A stretch of 64,000 nucleotides of DNA from Mycobacterium marinum (GCF_003391395.1 NZ_CP024190.1:6389311-6453310), one strand, 5' to 3'. Counted from the first letter of the stretch, positions 25,806-35,910 are shown. Made by a program: numbers and translations. The notes: generated from the letters alone by a model not told the origin.

Positions 25806-25841
25806 CTTGACTCCTTACTGTCCTGACGACTGTCCTGACGG

Positions 25842-27206
25842 CTACTTGTTGTCCTGACGGCGGCGGTTACCGATTACGGCCTCGGTCCACTCGCGGTCCT
25901 CGGTGTAGAGCGCTTCCTCGTCTTGTTGAGCGCCCTTGGACTTGGCGCCGCCCTGGCCCTGGCCAGCGCCGCCCATCGGCATTCCCATGCCGCCTCCGGC
26001 CATTCCGCGACCTGCGGCGCCACCACCCTGGCCGGCACCGGCGACGTCCCCTGCCGCGGCCGGTCGCACGGACTCGCCGCCGGCCAGGGCCGCATCACCC
26101 ATCGGCATCCCGCCGAGACCACCACCGCCGCCGCCCAAAGACATCGGTTTGACACCGAGGCCCTTGGACAGGTTGGACGCCGCCTCGCGACCCGCCGAGG
26201 TGAGCTCGGCGGTGTTGACGTCGGGTGTGCCGCCCGCTCCACCGGTGGGCGGAATCATCGGGGGCGTCATTCCCGAGGCCAGCCCGGTGGAACCGTCGCC
26301 GGGCGGCATCAAGAAGCCCGGGATCAGGCCCTGCGGTTGCGCGGGTGGCGGCGGGTCGATCTTGATCGCCGCCGGAGGCTTCGGCGGATTCACCGGCTCC
26401 AGATCAGCCTTGGTGTTGTATTCGCTCAACACCTTCTCCGAGGTCTCTTGATACTCGGCGTAGAGCTTGATGGCTTGCTCTTGATAGTCCGGGTCTTTCG
26501 CCAGTCTCTCGAGTTCGACGATGTCGGCCAGGGTGGGGTGCCCCCGCCTGGCCCACAGCTGCAGTTGCGCCATGAAATTGGCCTGCTTGGCCAGCGATGC
26601 ACTCAGCTTGGCCATGTGGAGTATCCACTCCTTCTGCTGGTCCATCGAGGCCTCGCAGGCGGTAGCGGCGTCACCCTCCCAGTTCTCGAAGATCCGGAAC
26701 CGCTTGATGTCGCGTTGCAGGGCCAGGTTGAAGTTGTTCCACCCGTCGGCGAAGTTGACCAACGACGTGCCCTGGTCACCGGATTCGAGCTTCGTCGCCG
26801 CGGTCTTGAGGTCGGTGAAGTCTGATTCCCCCGCGGCCGCCACCTTCGGGGTTTCCTCCAGTGAATCGGTCTGGCCGGCGCCGGCGCCGCCCGCAGATTG
26901 GGCTTCGACCTCGCCATTGCCGTCGTTATCGAGCGCGGTTGCGGACTCGTCCTCGACCTCGCCATAAGCCGCGGCGGCGTTACGCAGCGACGTCGCCAGA
27001 CGTTGCCGCTCCCGCTCGCCTGCCTGCAGATATAGGCGGACGTTGTCGGCGGAGACCGCCAGTTGTTCGGCCGCGTTGGTGGCTGCCGTGAGGCCGCACG
27101 GTGCCTGGGGCACATCAGTGGGCGGAGTCGCCATCGGCGCCTCCACCTCGTTGGCCCTGTTCAAGATTTCCTGCTGATCCACCGTGACGGTCTGCGGCTG
27201 GCTCAT
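25842..27206 (-). CDS. espB: ESX-1 substrate EspB
   Basis: A 454-aa EspB with a PE/PPE-like helical fold. The N-terminal start is MSQPQTVTVDQQEILNRANE, a W-x-G-like turn occurs at ENWEGDAATACE (~residue 175), and a YxxxD/E secretion motif lies in the helical domain. The C-terminal half is Pro/Gly-rich, with GGGGGGLGG and MPMGGAG runs. EspB is cleaved by MycP1 after secretion and forms heptameric rings. mycP1 lies two genes upstream on the same strand. Confidence 0.94.
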   Translation of the reverse strand: MSQPQTVTVDQQEILNRANEVEAPMATPPTDVPQAPCGLTAATNAAEQLAVSADNVRLYLQAGERERQRLATSLRNAAAAYGEVEDESATALDNDGNGEVEAQSAGGAGAGQTDSLEETPKVAAAGESDFTDLKTAATKLESGDQGTSLVNFADGWNNFNLALQRDIKRFRIFENWEGDAATACEASMDQQKEWILHMAKLSASLAKQANFMAQLQLWARRGHPTLADIVELERLAKDPDYQEQAIKLYAEYQETSEKVLSEYNTKADLEPVNPPKPPAAIKIDPPPPAQPQGLIPGFLMPPGDGSTGLASGMTPPMIPPTGGAGGTPDVNTAELTSAGREAASNLSKGLGVKPMSLGGGGGGLGGMPMGDAALAGGESVRPAAAGDVAGAGQGGGAAGRGMAGGGMGMPMGGAGQGQGGAKSKGAQQDEEALYTEDREWTEAVIGNRRRQDNK

Positions 27207-27305
27207 GTCGGATCGTCCTCCTTAGTGCTCCATGCCATTATCGTCGCTGAAACGACCGCTTGCTGCACCAAAAAATTTCGCCGCCCTCTTCCAGCCCACT
27301 TCGAC

Positions 27306-28703
27306 CTACTTGGGCAGGGCCATCTGGAAGCGACTTTCCTCAGGTGGAGAGACCCGCCGGATCGGCAACTTGCGGTGTCGCGGGGTGCCGACCAAGTTGT
27401 GACGCAGGATCACCCGATCGATACCGGGGTGTGCGCCCAGATAGGTCGTCGCGTTCGGCCACACCACCTTGGCCTCCGCACCGACATGGGCACCGATAAG
27501 CCCGGCGAATTGTTCGAAGTGTGGTCCCACGGTGACGACGCCCCCCGCAGCCGCCGAACGCACCGCGAACTGGGTGAAGGTCTGGGCGTCCCCCAGGTTG
27601 ACGGTCGCATCCACGTCATCGAACGGCATGTACACCGGGCAGCGGTTCACGGTCTCGCCGATTAACACGCCCGCTGATCCGATTGGCAGTTGGCAGTGGT
27701 GATTGGCAACCAGGGTCTGCCCTTCCAACGCCGGCCGCTGACCGCCGAACAGGCGCGAGAAGCCCCGGGGAGTCTTGGGCTTTCCCACTGTGGTCAGCAA
27801 CACCGTGGACCGCGGCGGCATCCCGGGAGCGATCCGGACCCTGGTAATGGTGTGGTCCGCTCGTGCGGACCACCACAAATCCGGGCCGCCGGGTGCTGTG
27901 TAGGCGGCGGTGTAGCTGTCGTGGCCCTTGATCATCGACCATTTCTCCCGCACATAACCGATGTCGGTGGCGTGGTCGTAGTCGTCGAAGCTGCGCCCGC
28001 ATACCGCGTCGACGCCGTTGCTGGCCAGGCCATCGGCGATGCGAGTCGCCGACGCCACCAGATACCGAGCCAAACCGGCGAGGCCGGCCTCGCGGCGCTG
28101 CGCAGACTTGCGGGTTTGTTCCGGGTCGGCTCGCAGCATGATCCAGGTCCGCCGGCTTGCGGGAGCCGGATCGGCGCCGATCACCCGCTGGTAAAGGCTC
28201 ACCACCTCTTCGGAGGCAGTGTTGCCAACGCGGTAGCCCGCCGAGACCACATCTGCTTCCAGGTCCGGGCAATGCACCGACAGCAGGTCCTCGAGCAGCC
28301 GGGTGTCCAGCACGTCGTCGGTGTGGGCCTTGCCGTCGACGATGACCGTCGGGGTAAACGGGCGGGGTTTGAGTTCGATCACCGCAATCAACCGGTCGCG
28401 TCGCCAACGCACCGCGACGTGATCCCCCGGCTTCACGGTGGCACCAACCACCGGCTCGGACGGGACATCCGGCGGTCGCCGACGCCGACGCAACCAGGCG
28501 AACACGGTAGCCACCCACCCGGTGACCCGACGACCGGCGAAAGTCACCGTCGCCACGATGACGCCCAGCGCTACCAGGGCGATGCCCACCCACCAGTAGC
28601 GCAGGTGCAGGAACATCATGATGCAGGGCGGCGCCAGCACCGCAACGACAAGTGTGTGACCGGTGCTGACCCGGAACCGTATTGAACTGAAGGGGTTCCT
28701 CAT
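27306..28703 (-). CDS. eccE1: ESX-1 membrane core component EccE1
   Basis: A 465-aa EccE with two N-terminal hydrophobic helices (TLVVAVLAPPCIMMFLHL and WWVGIALVALGVIVATVTF) and a cytoplasmic/peripheral domain ending VSPPEESRFQMALPK. EccE sits at the edge of the ESX core complex and stabilises it. I chose the ATG at 28703 because it overlaps the mycP1 stop as ATGA and begins MRNPFSS, the family start; the open frame upstream lies inside mycP1. Confidence 0.94.
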   Translation of the reverse strand: MRNPFSSIRFRVSTGHTLVVAVLAPPCIMMFLHLRYWWVGIALVALGVIVATVTFAGRRVTGWVATVFAWLRRRRRPPDVPSEPVVGATVKPGDHVAVRWRRDRLIAVIELKPRPFTPTVIVDGKAHTDDVLDTRLLEDLLSVHCPDLEADVVSAGYRVGNTASEEVVSLYQRVIGADPAPASRRTWIMLRADPEQTRKSAQRREAGLAGLARYLVASATRIADGLASNGVDAVCGRSFDDYDHATDIGYVREKWSMIKGHDSYTAAYTAPGGPDLWWSARADHTITRVRIAPGMPPRSTVLLTTVGKPKTPRGFSRLFGGQRPALEGQTLVANHHCQLPIGSAGVLIGETVNRCPVYMPFDDVDATVNLGDAQTFTQFAVRSAAAGGVVTVGPHFEQFAGLIGAHVGAEAKVVWPNATTYLGAHPGIDRVILRHNLVGTPRHRKLPIRRVSPPEESRFQMALPK

Positions 28704-30040
28704 CGGCGCCTCAACGCCCGGGCGGCCAACGTGCCCAATCCGAGCACCAGCGTCAGCCCCAGTAGCGACACCGCCACCATGGTGATCGGGCGGTGATCCG
28801 GGCCGGGTTCGATGCGTGGGGGCGGTAGTCGTCTGACGCTGGGGGGCACCGACGCCGGGCCCGGCGGGATGTCCCACGTCAGCGCCGCGACGGCATTGAC
28901 CACCCCGGAGCCGACGAGATTGTCGATACCGCCTCCGGGATGTCTCGCGGTGGCCGTGATCCGGTTCATCACCTGCACCGGCGTCAGTTCCGGAAACCGT
29001 TGCCGGACCAGCGCGGCCAGACCCGAGACATAAGCCGCCGCAAACGAGGTGCCGGCGATCGGGACGGGTCCTTCTCGACCTTGCAGGGCGTTGACCGGTT
29101 CGCCGTGATCACCGAGCGCGATGATGTTCTCCGCGGGTGCCGCTACCCCCACCCACGGTCCGTGCATGGAAAACGAACTCGGTACCCCGTTCTGGCCGAT
29201 GCCCCCGACAGTCAGCACCAAGGGCGCATACCAAGCCGGTGTGACCACGGTCTGCACCTTGTTCCAGCCCCGGGGATCATTGGGTGTCGACGCGTCGGGC
29301 ATCGGATTCTGCGAGCAGTCGCCGCCGGTGTTACCCGCGGCGACCACGACCACGGCGTTCTTGGCGTTGACCGCATAGTCGATGGCCGCGCCCAGACTTA
29401 TTTCGTCGATCGGCCTGCTCACCTTGTAACACGCCGCCTCGCTGATGTTGATCACTCCCGCCCCGAGGTTGGCCGCATGCACCACCGCACGGGCAAGACT
29501 GCGGATGGACCCGGCCGCCGGCGTCGCGTTGGGATCATTGGGGTTGGGTTGGGAGCCAACCGGTTCGAAGGCCTCCGATGTCTGGCGCAACGAAAGCAGT
29601 CGCACGTCGGGGGCAACCCCGACGAAACCGTCAGTCGGTGCGGGGCGCCCGCCGATAATCGAGGCCGTGAGCGTGCCGTGCGCATCACAGTCCGACAGTC
29701 CGTCGCCCGCCTGATCGACGAAGTCCCCGCCCGGCTCGGCCGGGACCCGTGGTGAGGCATCCACGCCGGTATCGATCACCGCCACCGTGACGCCGGCCCC
29801 GGTCGCAAACTTGTGGGCCTCTCCGACACCCATATAGGCGTTACTCCACGGCGGATCGTGAAAGCTGGAATCGGGCAGCGTCGTGGGGCTGGTACAGAGC
29901 ACTCTCTGCTCGGTGGGTTGGTCGGGACCGGTTACATCCGGCGGTACCGCGCCGGGATCAATCGAGGGAGGATCGATTGCCAAAGCCGGCGGTGCGGTCA
30001 GCAACGCCAGCGCGACCATCGTCAGCAAGGTCCGGTGCAC
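28700..30040 (-). CDS. mycP1: ESX-1 subtilisin-like mycosin protease MycP1
   Basis: 446 aa. A signal peptide (LLTMVALALLTAPPALA) is followed by a subtilase domain with catalytic D90 (VAVIDTGVD), H121 (DAHGTL) and the GTSFAAAYVSG serine near residue 332, and a C-terminal transmembrane helix (MVAVSLLGLTLVLGLGTL) with a basic tail. It is anchored on the periplasmic side, cleaves EspB and stabilises the ESX-1 complex. The start is GTG at 30040 with a GGAG about 10 nt upstream. The frame is open much further, but without family similarity. Confidence 0.95.
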   Translation of the reverse strand: MHRTLLTMVALALLTAPPALAIDPPSIDPGAVPPDVTGPDQPTEQRVLCTSPTTLPDSSFHDPPWSNAYMGVGEAHKFATGAGVTVAVIDTGVDASPRVPAEPGGDFVDQAGDGLSDCDAHGTLTASIIGGRPAPTDGFVGVAPDVRLLSLRQTSEAFEPVGSQPNPNDPNATPAAGSIRSLARAVVHAANLGAGVINISEAACYKVSRPIDEISLGAAIDYAVNAKNAVVVVAAGNTGGDCSQNPMPDASTPNDPRGWNKVQTVVTPAWYAPLVLTVGGIGQNGVPSSFSMHGPWVGVAAPAENIIALGDHGEPVNALQGREGPVPIAGTSFAAAYVSGLAALVRQRFPELTPVQVMNRITATARHPGGGIDNLVGSGVVNAVAALTWDIPPGPASVPPSVRRLPPPRIEPGPDHRPITMVAVSLLGLTLVLGLGTLAARALRRR

Positions 30041-30296
30041 CCCGGAATCACTCCGTTCTCTAGCCGCAGTGAAGCTCTGGCACGCTCGTGTCAGTCGTGC
30101 CTGCATTTTAGACGTAACGGGCGCGTAAACGACGCTATTCAACCCGGTGCCAGCCTGTCCATCCTGAACTGTGACCAAGCGGCGTCGGCAACTGGCTCCG
30201 CACGCCGTGCCGTGCCGGCCTGGGCGTCGCTCAAAGCTGCACGAACACATGCCATTCCACGCGCCCGGGCTTACCCTCGCCAACCGGCGCGACCCG

Positions 30297-30950
30297 TCAC
30301 CAAACGATGGCGGCCATGTCACGGTTGTCCGCGCACACGCTGCGCACCGCCGCTTCGACATCACCAGCGGCGATCATCTGAAGATCCTCGACGGACACCG
30401 CTCGCCCCGCTCGCTTCTGGGCGACCACTCGAGTGTCCCGATATCCCTCGGCGCGCTCGATGACGTTGCGCGCGAACCGCCCGTTCTGCATGGCATCGAT
30501 CCCGTGTTGCCCACCCGGGGTGGTGTAGTTGCGGATGGTGGTGGCCGCATCCAAAAAGGTCTCGCGCGCCGCCTCATCGAGCAGGCTGGCGCGCGGCGCG
30601 GCATAGCGCTGCCCGATCTCGACGATTTCCGTGGGCGAATAGGACTCAAAGCGCAGCTTGCGATTGAATCGGCCGGCCAAACCCGGATTCACGCTGAGGA
30701 ATTCGTCGACCTGATCCTCATAGCCCGCACCGATGAAACAGAAATCGAATCGGTGGGTCTCCAACTTGACCAGGAGCTGGTTGACCGCCTCCATGCCAAT
30801 CATGTCCGGTGTTCCGTCCTGGTGACGTTCCACCAGTGAGTAAAACTCGTGTTTCATCCGCACCGAGAAGCGGGTGGTCGCCGCACGCAGCCTGCGGTTG
30901 TAGAAGAGGTGCCCGGAGTTTTGGTCCCGGTTGGACAAACTCAATGGCAT
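30297..30950 (-). pseudogene. ESX-2 deletion scar: eccB2 start fused in frame to eccA2 end
   Basis: A 217-codon ORF that joins two ESX-2 genes. Residues 1-34 (MPLSLSNRDQNSGHLFYNRR onward to RMKH) carry the EccB N-terminal signature Q-x-SG-x-x-F-x-x-RR...RM, also visible in EccB1 of this window. From residue 35 (EFYSLVERHQDG) to the end it is the C-terminal part of an EccA AAA+ protein, starting at the Walker B position of EccA1 (EAYALVQERDG) and keeping the sensor and lid regions (NPGLAGRFNRKLRFESYSPTEI). Walker A and most of Walker B are missing, so it cannot be a working ATPase. The junction lies near 30,848. It begins 3 nt after the Rv3896c-like gene, where eccB2 begins in ESX-2 loci. Confidence 0.85.
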
Positions 30951-30953
30951 TGC

Positions 30954-31829
30954 TCAGTACCCCCTTGGGGAACGACGTGGATCGGCTTGCTGGATCCGAT
31001 CAGCCAGGTTCGATGCATCAGCGGCAACCCCGTAGCGGCCCTGCGCGTAGTTGATGAACGCGCATGCCTGGGCCACCAGGTTGGTGATGTTGGTCGAGGT
31101 GCCCGGCTGGTGGTAGGCCGCGAAGGTCGGTGCGATGAACTGCCACGCACCCCTACTCGGCGTGCCCTGAGACGCGTTAGCGTCCCAGTCGTTCACCGCG
31201 CTGGCGTTGTAGCCCGACTCTCGGCGGGCCACCAAATCCATCCCGCGTGTCCAGCGCGCTCGTGCTGCAGGGTCGTGAATACCCTTGATATCGAGGGCTT
31301 TACGGATCGCCGCCAACACAGCGGGCCGGCCGGTGGGTGGAACGTGATGATGCTGTCGCCTAGCGGCTGCCTGTAGGTACCGCAGCCGGCGCAGCCGCAA
31401 CACCAGTTGTCGCGCCCGTGCACGCGACCGCACGATGTGGCGGCGCTGGGCTCGCAGTCTTGCCGCCATGCGGACCATCGCTTCGCGCCGGCCAAGCGGC
31501 GTATCGGCCGCGAGCGCGCTATCGGCGTGGGCTGCCTGCAGGATGGCGCGCGTGGCCCTTCTCGCATGCGCGTGATCGGCCTGGGCTATCGACATGATCT
31601 GTGCGAATTCCCGGTCGGTGTCGATGGACCGTCGTACGGCCTGGACGACGGCGTGCGATCGCGCTGCGGCCCGGTCGGGAAGCCGGTTCCCTCCTGTCTG
31701 CGATACGGAGTCGGCCAGTGCCTGAAGCTGCGGCTCGTGGCGGCTTCTTTCGTCGACTAAGCGACCGGCGAACAGCCCGTGCCCGCGGGACAAGGTCGCC
31801 AGCGTCTGAAGGATCAGCGGATCAGTCAA
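30954..31829 (-). CDS. Rv3896c-like protein with lytic transglycosylase-type C-terminus
   Basis: A 291-aa protein. The N-terminal ~165 residues are Arg/Ala-rich helices (HARRATRAILQAAHADSALA). The C-terminal ~110 residues resemble a resuscitation-factor/transglycosylase fold: MDLVARRESGYNASAVNDWD, a catalytic-Glu-like ESG, and RGAWQFIAPTFAAYHQPGTS. It matches the gene just upstream of eccB2 in M. tuberculosis ESX-2. The start is TTG at 31829 with a strong GGAGGA ribosome-binding site. There is no obvious signal peptide, so export might need ESX. Its function is inferred from the domain only. Confidence 0.78.
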   Translation of the reverse strand: MTDPLILQTLATLSRGHGLFAGRLVDERSRHEPQLQALADSVSQTGGNRLPDRAAARSHAVVQAVRRSIDTDREFAQIMSIAQADHAHARRATRAILQAAHADSALAADTPLGRREAMVRMAARLRAQRRHIVRSRARARQLVLRLRRLRYLQAAARRQHHHVPPTGRPAVLAAIRKALDIKGIHDPAARARWTRGMDLVARRESGYNASAVNDWDANASQGTPSRGAWQFIAPTFAAYHQPGTSTNITNLVAQACAFINYAQGRYGVAADASNLADRIQQADPRRSPRGY

Positions 31830-31956
31830 GAATTCCTCCGCCGCCGTGCCGAAACCGGCCCACGTCTGTCAGCAGACCACTCCGCCTGGAAACAAACACC
31901 CAAGCCACTACTCCCGTACCTCCGGGTCAGCGAAACGTGGCGCACCATGGGCGCGG

Positions 31957-32151
31957 ACACCGTCGCCCGCCCATCGCAGGGTAGCTGCAGCGCATTTGCG
32001 CGCGCATTTCGATTGACCGGGCCACCATCGGTAATGGCGACACCCGTGACGAGATTACTTCGGCTCGGAGGAGCCGACTAGTCACCTAACCACACGGTTG
32101 TCGACGACTGACCAGGTTCCTAAGAGGTCGCCGGCGACACGTGAGAAAGGT
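31957..32151. repeat. Inverted repeat, left copy (IR-L)
   Basis: About 195 bp that recurs in reverse complement at 36544-36739. I count roughly a dozen differences, about 93-94% identity. It lies 5' to the minus-strand Rv3896c-like gene, so it may contain that gene's promoter. Together the two copies bracket a 4.4-kb segment. Confidence 0.88.
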
Positions 32152-32710
32152 CATTTCGCGGAACGCACGTCTTCCTGGGTGCGCTGCCGCGGGGTGGGGG
32201 GACCATCCCGCGCGTTGCTCCCAACTGGGCAAGCATGAACTCATGCCGGCACGCACCTTCCGATATCTGGGCGTAGTCGGCTTCATGAATCGGCCAGAAA
32301 CGATGTCCGCCGAGCTACTGTCACTAGTCCTCGGCGGCTACCAACTAATGAATGCGTTCAACGTTGCGCGAATTCGCATCCGTCTATTTGGATGCTCTCG
32401 GATGCCCGGGGACGGACCTCATAAGGCAATGCACCCTGCCCTTCATCGGATGACCATCGCCACCGCGGTGCATCGAAGGCTCGACAAGTGGGGCGCAAAC
32501 GGGCGGTCAGCGCTGAGAGTGAATTGACGCGCCGACGCACGGTAGTAATGTTGCCGCCGATCGACAAGGGGTGAAGGGCCGTTCGTAGCATGATGTCGTG
32601 CCAGGAAGCAGGTGCGCTTGGCTACAACGTCACATTGCAGGGACGTAGCTGCTGGAAAGCGCGTTGGACAACACCGCGAACGCAGCTGGTAGCACTCGTC
32701 GGATAGCCCA
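32152..32710. other. Intergenic stretch before the 779-aa effector gene
   Basis: About 560 bp with no supported gene. Short open frames exist on both strands, but none shows a family or good codon use. The segment presumably carries the promoter of the gene at 32711. Confidence 0.55.
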
Positions 32711-35050
32711 GTGCACCTTCGACATATAAGCCAGGCTGCGCTGATTACCTTCGCTGGCGGCGATCCGTGGAAGATCAACGCCACCCTGCAAAGCGGGCGA
32801 CCGGCGCAGATTTCCGATCTTGCACAGGCGTTTCACGATGCGGGGCAATCCACGGCCGAGGCCGACACCGCCTTCCGTCAGGCCCGCGAGCGCTTCGAGA
32901 AATCCTGGACCCACGAAAACGGCGAGAATCCGATCAACGACTCGGCCGAGGTACGGCGCACCGTCACCACGCTGGGCGTGCAAGCGGCTCAGCTGCCGAA
33001 GATCGCCGCCGACCTGCAAAATGTCGCGGCCACCCTGGCCGAGGCGCAGCGCTCAGGCAAATCAGCTCTCGCCGCGCTCGAGGACGAACTACATCGTATT
33101 GACGATCAGCTCGACGAAGCCCTTCAGCTGGAGCGGGATCCGAACCTGACCCGAGTGGAACGTGACCTGCTCGAGGAGTACATCACCGGTTGTGAGCAAG
33201 AGGCCATCGACAAGACCAGAGCCGCGATAGGCGACCTCGAACGCATCCGTGACGATTACTCGGGCAAACTTCAGCAGGCCGAGTCCAACTTGCACACCGA
33301 CGGCTACGACACCACATTGGTAGCCGGCCTCGACGGTCATACTCCCGAGACTCCGCAGCCGGCCGAAGAGGATGTGCACAAGGCCCTGGCCGGCGACAAA
33401 GCCGCTGCCGCCCGGGTAGCGGCGGTGCTGGATTCGATCACCGCCGACCAGCGAGCGGGCAATCTACCACTGACGCCAGAACAGGCGTCCGTGTTGAGTC
33501 AGATGCAGGCGCAGCAACACGGCATGTCGATCGACGATCTCAAGACGGCCGAAGAACGCCTCGACGACCAACGACATGTCATCGGCGATTCCTGGCAGTT
33601 GATGAGCACGCCGACGATCTCCTTCCCCAAGACGCCATTGAACCCTGGTGCCAAGGAAGGGTCGGAAACGGTGCAAGGTGGGTTCGCGCAACTGCCCGAA
33701 AGCGTGCAACGGACACTGACCGCACCTGAGATCCTGTTTGCCGACCAGACCAGGACGATCGCCGACATCGTCAAAGACGGCAACCCCATGCTGCAGCACA
33801 ACACACCACTGGACCAGAACCTGCTGCACAAGGGCGCGCAAATCATGAGCTCGTTTGATTGGACCCGCAACACCTTCGACCCGACGGTCGAGGCCGTTTT
33901 CTGGGCAGCCGGGCGAGACCATGGTGCCGTCAACTGGATGGTCAACGACCTTGGCATGTGCGACGCCGCCAGCGGAGACTTCATGCTGAACATCACCCAC
34001 CATCCGTGGGCAGACGACGGTGCCGCCGCAGGATCATTGTTCAGTTGGACACAAAACGCCACCGGGCCGGAAGCCCGAATCGCCGGCCAGACCGCCCAAA
34101 CCTATGCCGCATACCTCGGGCAGAACTCCCACGAGTTGCTCGACCTGCCGGGACATCAAACTCTCGGTCAGATGAACCCGAATTTGGTGCAGGACTTCGC
34201 CAAAGGCCTGGCGCCCTACGTCGCCAACATCGCCGGTGACAGCAATGATGTGTCGCAGTACTTTCACACCCCGGACGCGAACCAGGACGTGGAGACGATA
34301 CTGCCTGTTGCAAAAGGCATTTTCTCTGTCATTAGCACCGACAAGGATGCCTCCGATATCTTCAACGGGGCCGCGATGCGGCAGATCATGCAAGACCAAA
34401 ACGACTACGCCGCAGCGGTTGCCAACCACACGCCGGGAGCAGTCGCCCACGATGCCGATTTGCAGCAGGCAGCGACCTTGAAGGCCCTGGTCGACTGCGG
34501 CGTCAACAACGCGGCCCACGCCCAGGGGCTCAACGGGGATCAGCTGGCAGCCGAGGCCTACGCGCGTAAGCAGTCGGCGTATGGCTCAGTCGTCAAAGGG
34601 CTCAGCACCGGAGCCGGGATCGCGGGCGGTGCGCTGCCACCGCCCTTCAACATCGTGGGCAAGCTTTCCGGTCCGGGTGTGTCCATGGCTGGGAATGCGT
34701 TGCAGCAGGACATTATCGGTGCCCCGCCGACAGCCATGACAACATCGGAGATCGTGGCGAACATGCCAGACAGCGTCGCCTATTCCCAAGTGCTCAACGG
34801 GCTGATCGCAAACCACGCCCCGATTAGCGGACTGGACAGCGACTTCTTTGTGCACACGGTTCCCGGCGACCCGAGTAGTCCGCTGCGGATAGCGACGTAC
34901 GACGAATATCGGCGTATCAGTGGGGGCGGGAATACCTTCGAGTACAACCAGAAGCTGAGGGATGCGGTGCAGGGAGCGCTGGGTGATGGAACCGTGATTC
35001 CGCATATGCAGAACCACTACAACGACGTGGTCCAAATACCCAACCCCTAG
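32711..35050 (+). CDS. Large ESX-type effector of the Rv2082/Rv3899c-Rv3900c family
   Basis: A 779-aa protein. Residues ~15-230 form an N-terminal domain shared with the hydrolase at 40.7-42.6 kb (GGDPWKINATLQSGRPAQIS, AFHDAGQSTAEADTAF, ENGENPINDSAEV), rich in coiled-coil helices. The middle (~370-600) has LLHKGAQIMSSFDWTRNTFD and HHPWADDGAAAGSLFSW blocks typical of mycobacterial proteins near esxE/esxF. A Gly-rich hydrophobic stretch lies near 640-670. The C-terminal block begins SQVLNGLIANHAP. I recall that M. tuberculosis has this architecture as Rv2082 and as split Rv3900c/Rv3899c. Biochemical function is unknown; export by a type VII system is inferred. The GTG start aligns with the start of the hydrolase paralogue. 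Confidence 0.75.
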   Translation: MHLRHISQAALITFAGGDPWKINATLQSGRPAQISDLAQAFHDAGQSTAEADTAFRQARERFEKSWTHENGENPINDSAEVRRTVTTLGVQAAQLPKIAADLQNVAATLAEAQRSGKSALAALEDELHRIDDQLDEALQLERDPNLTRVERDLLEEYITGCEQEAIDKTRAAIGDLERIRDDYSGKLQQAESNLHTDGYDTTLVAGLDGHTPETPQPAEEDVHKALAGDKAAAARVAAVLDSITADQRAGNLPLTPEQASVLSQMQAQQHGMSIDDLKTAEERLDDQRHVIGDSWQLMSTPTISFPKTPLNPGAKEGSETVQGGFAQLPESVQRTLTAPEILFADQTRTIADIVKDGNPMLQHNTPLDQNLLHKGAQIMSSFDWTRNTFDPTVEAVFWAAGRDHGAVNWMVNDLGMCDAASGDFMLNITHHPWADDGAAAGSLFSWTQNATGPEARIAGQTAQTYAAYLGQNSHELLDLPGHQTLGQMNPNLVQDFAKGLAPYVANIAGDSNDVSQYFHTPDANQDVETILPVAKGIFSVISTDKDASDIFNGAAMRQIMQDQNDYAAAVANHTPGAVAHDADLQQAATLKALVDCGVNNAAHAQGLNGDQLAAEAYARKQSAYGSVVKGLSTGAGIAGGALPPPFNIVGKLSGPGVSMAGNALQQDIIGAPPTAMTTSEIVANMPDSVAYSQVLNGLIANHAPISGLDSDFFVHTVPGDPSSPLRIATYDEYRRISGGGNTFEYNQKLRDAVQGALGDGTVIPHMQNHYNDVVQIPNP

Positions 35051-35060
35051 GAACAGGCAG

Positions 35061-35909
35061 ATGAAGCTCAGACGGTGGCGGCTCCGGCTCGCGATGGCGT
35101 GCGGGATGCTGCTGGTTGCATTGTTGGGCGGCTGCGGGCCGGCGCCCAGCCCCCAGCCATCCACACCGCCAGCGAAGCTGCCCTGGACGGGAATGCTGGC
35201 CGATGTGCGCTCGGTATGGAGTGCCGACCCGGGCATCGATCTACTCACCGCACCGGCCGTCACGGTCCGCGCCTACCTCGAGTCGATCTATCTGGCGGAC
35301 TACGGCGGTGACATCGCCTATGCGTACCCGGGATTCGCCCAGGCGGTGCCACCGAATGCTCCGGAAGGCCACCCGCACAGCACCCGCGATCGCTGGCCGG
35401 ACACCCAACACCCCATCGGTATCCCCGTCGTGGGTACCCGCGGCTATCACATCCTGCGGGTTGATGAGATAGATCGGCAGGTGACCGCGGTGGTGTGTGT
35501 GTGGGCCTACACCACAGCGCTCGATCTAGGCCACGGGAAGTATGGCTGGATGCACGAGACGGCATTCACGGCTCCTTCTAGCGGGATTGGGATGCAATGG
35601 GTGTCGATGACCGCCCCACAAGGTGGCACGGGATCACCCCTGCCGGTGCAGAAAGGAACCGCCCCAGCACCGGTCGATGATGTCTTCGGCGCCTGGCGAA
35701 TCGACGGCGCCCTCATCATCGACGCCTCTCCAACCCGAATCACCGAGTTTCCGGAGTGGCCAACGAGGCCAGCCGACGCCCAGTCCTGTGTCGAAAAGGC
35801 ACCAGATCCTCTAGAGCGCCGGCTATTTCTCAGCAACGGCGTACATCCCCGTTCAGACTTTCCCACCCTGCCACCATTTCCCGGCTGGCCCGCAGCAGGA
35901 GCACTGTGA
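35061..35909 (+). CDS. Putative lipoprotein
   Basis: A 282-aa protein with a basic N-terminus, a hydrophobic core and a clear lipobox LLGGC (Cys near residue 28), so it is probably a membrane-anchored lipoprotein. The mature part starts with a Pro-rich linker (APSPQPSTPPAKLPW), then a globular domain with many Trp/Tyr residues. It lies 10 nt after the 779-aa effector gene in an apparent operon. The hydrolase effector at 40.7-42.6 kb is likewise followed by a lipoprotein (LppJ-like), so effector-lipoprotein pairs recur here. Family not recognised. Confidence 0.75.
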   Translation: MKLRRWRLRLAMACGMLLVALLGGCGPAPSPQPSTPPAKLPWTGMLADVRSVWSADPGIDLLTAPAVTVRAYLESIYLADYGGDIAYAYPGFAQAVPPNAPEGHPHSTRDRWPDTQHPIGIPVVGTRGYHILRVDEIDRQVTAVVCVWAYTTALDLGHGKYGWMHETAFTAPSSGIGMQWVSMTAPQGGTGSPLPVQKGTAPAPVDDVFGAWRIDGALIIDASPTRITEFPEWPTRPADAQSCVEKAPDPLERRLFLSNGVHPRSDFPTLPPFPGWPAAGAL

Positions 35910-35910
35910 T

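Noticed and set aside
32141..32527. 128-codon plus-strand frame starting in IR-L
   Set aside because: No family, no good ribosome-binding site, and it begins inside the repeat. I cannot support it as a gene.
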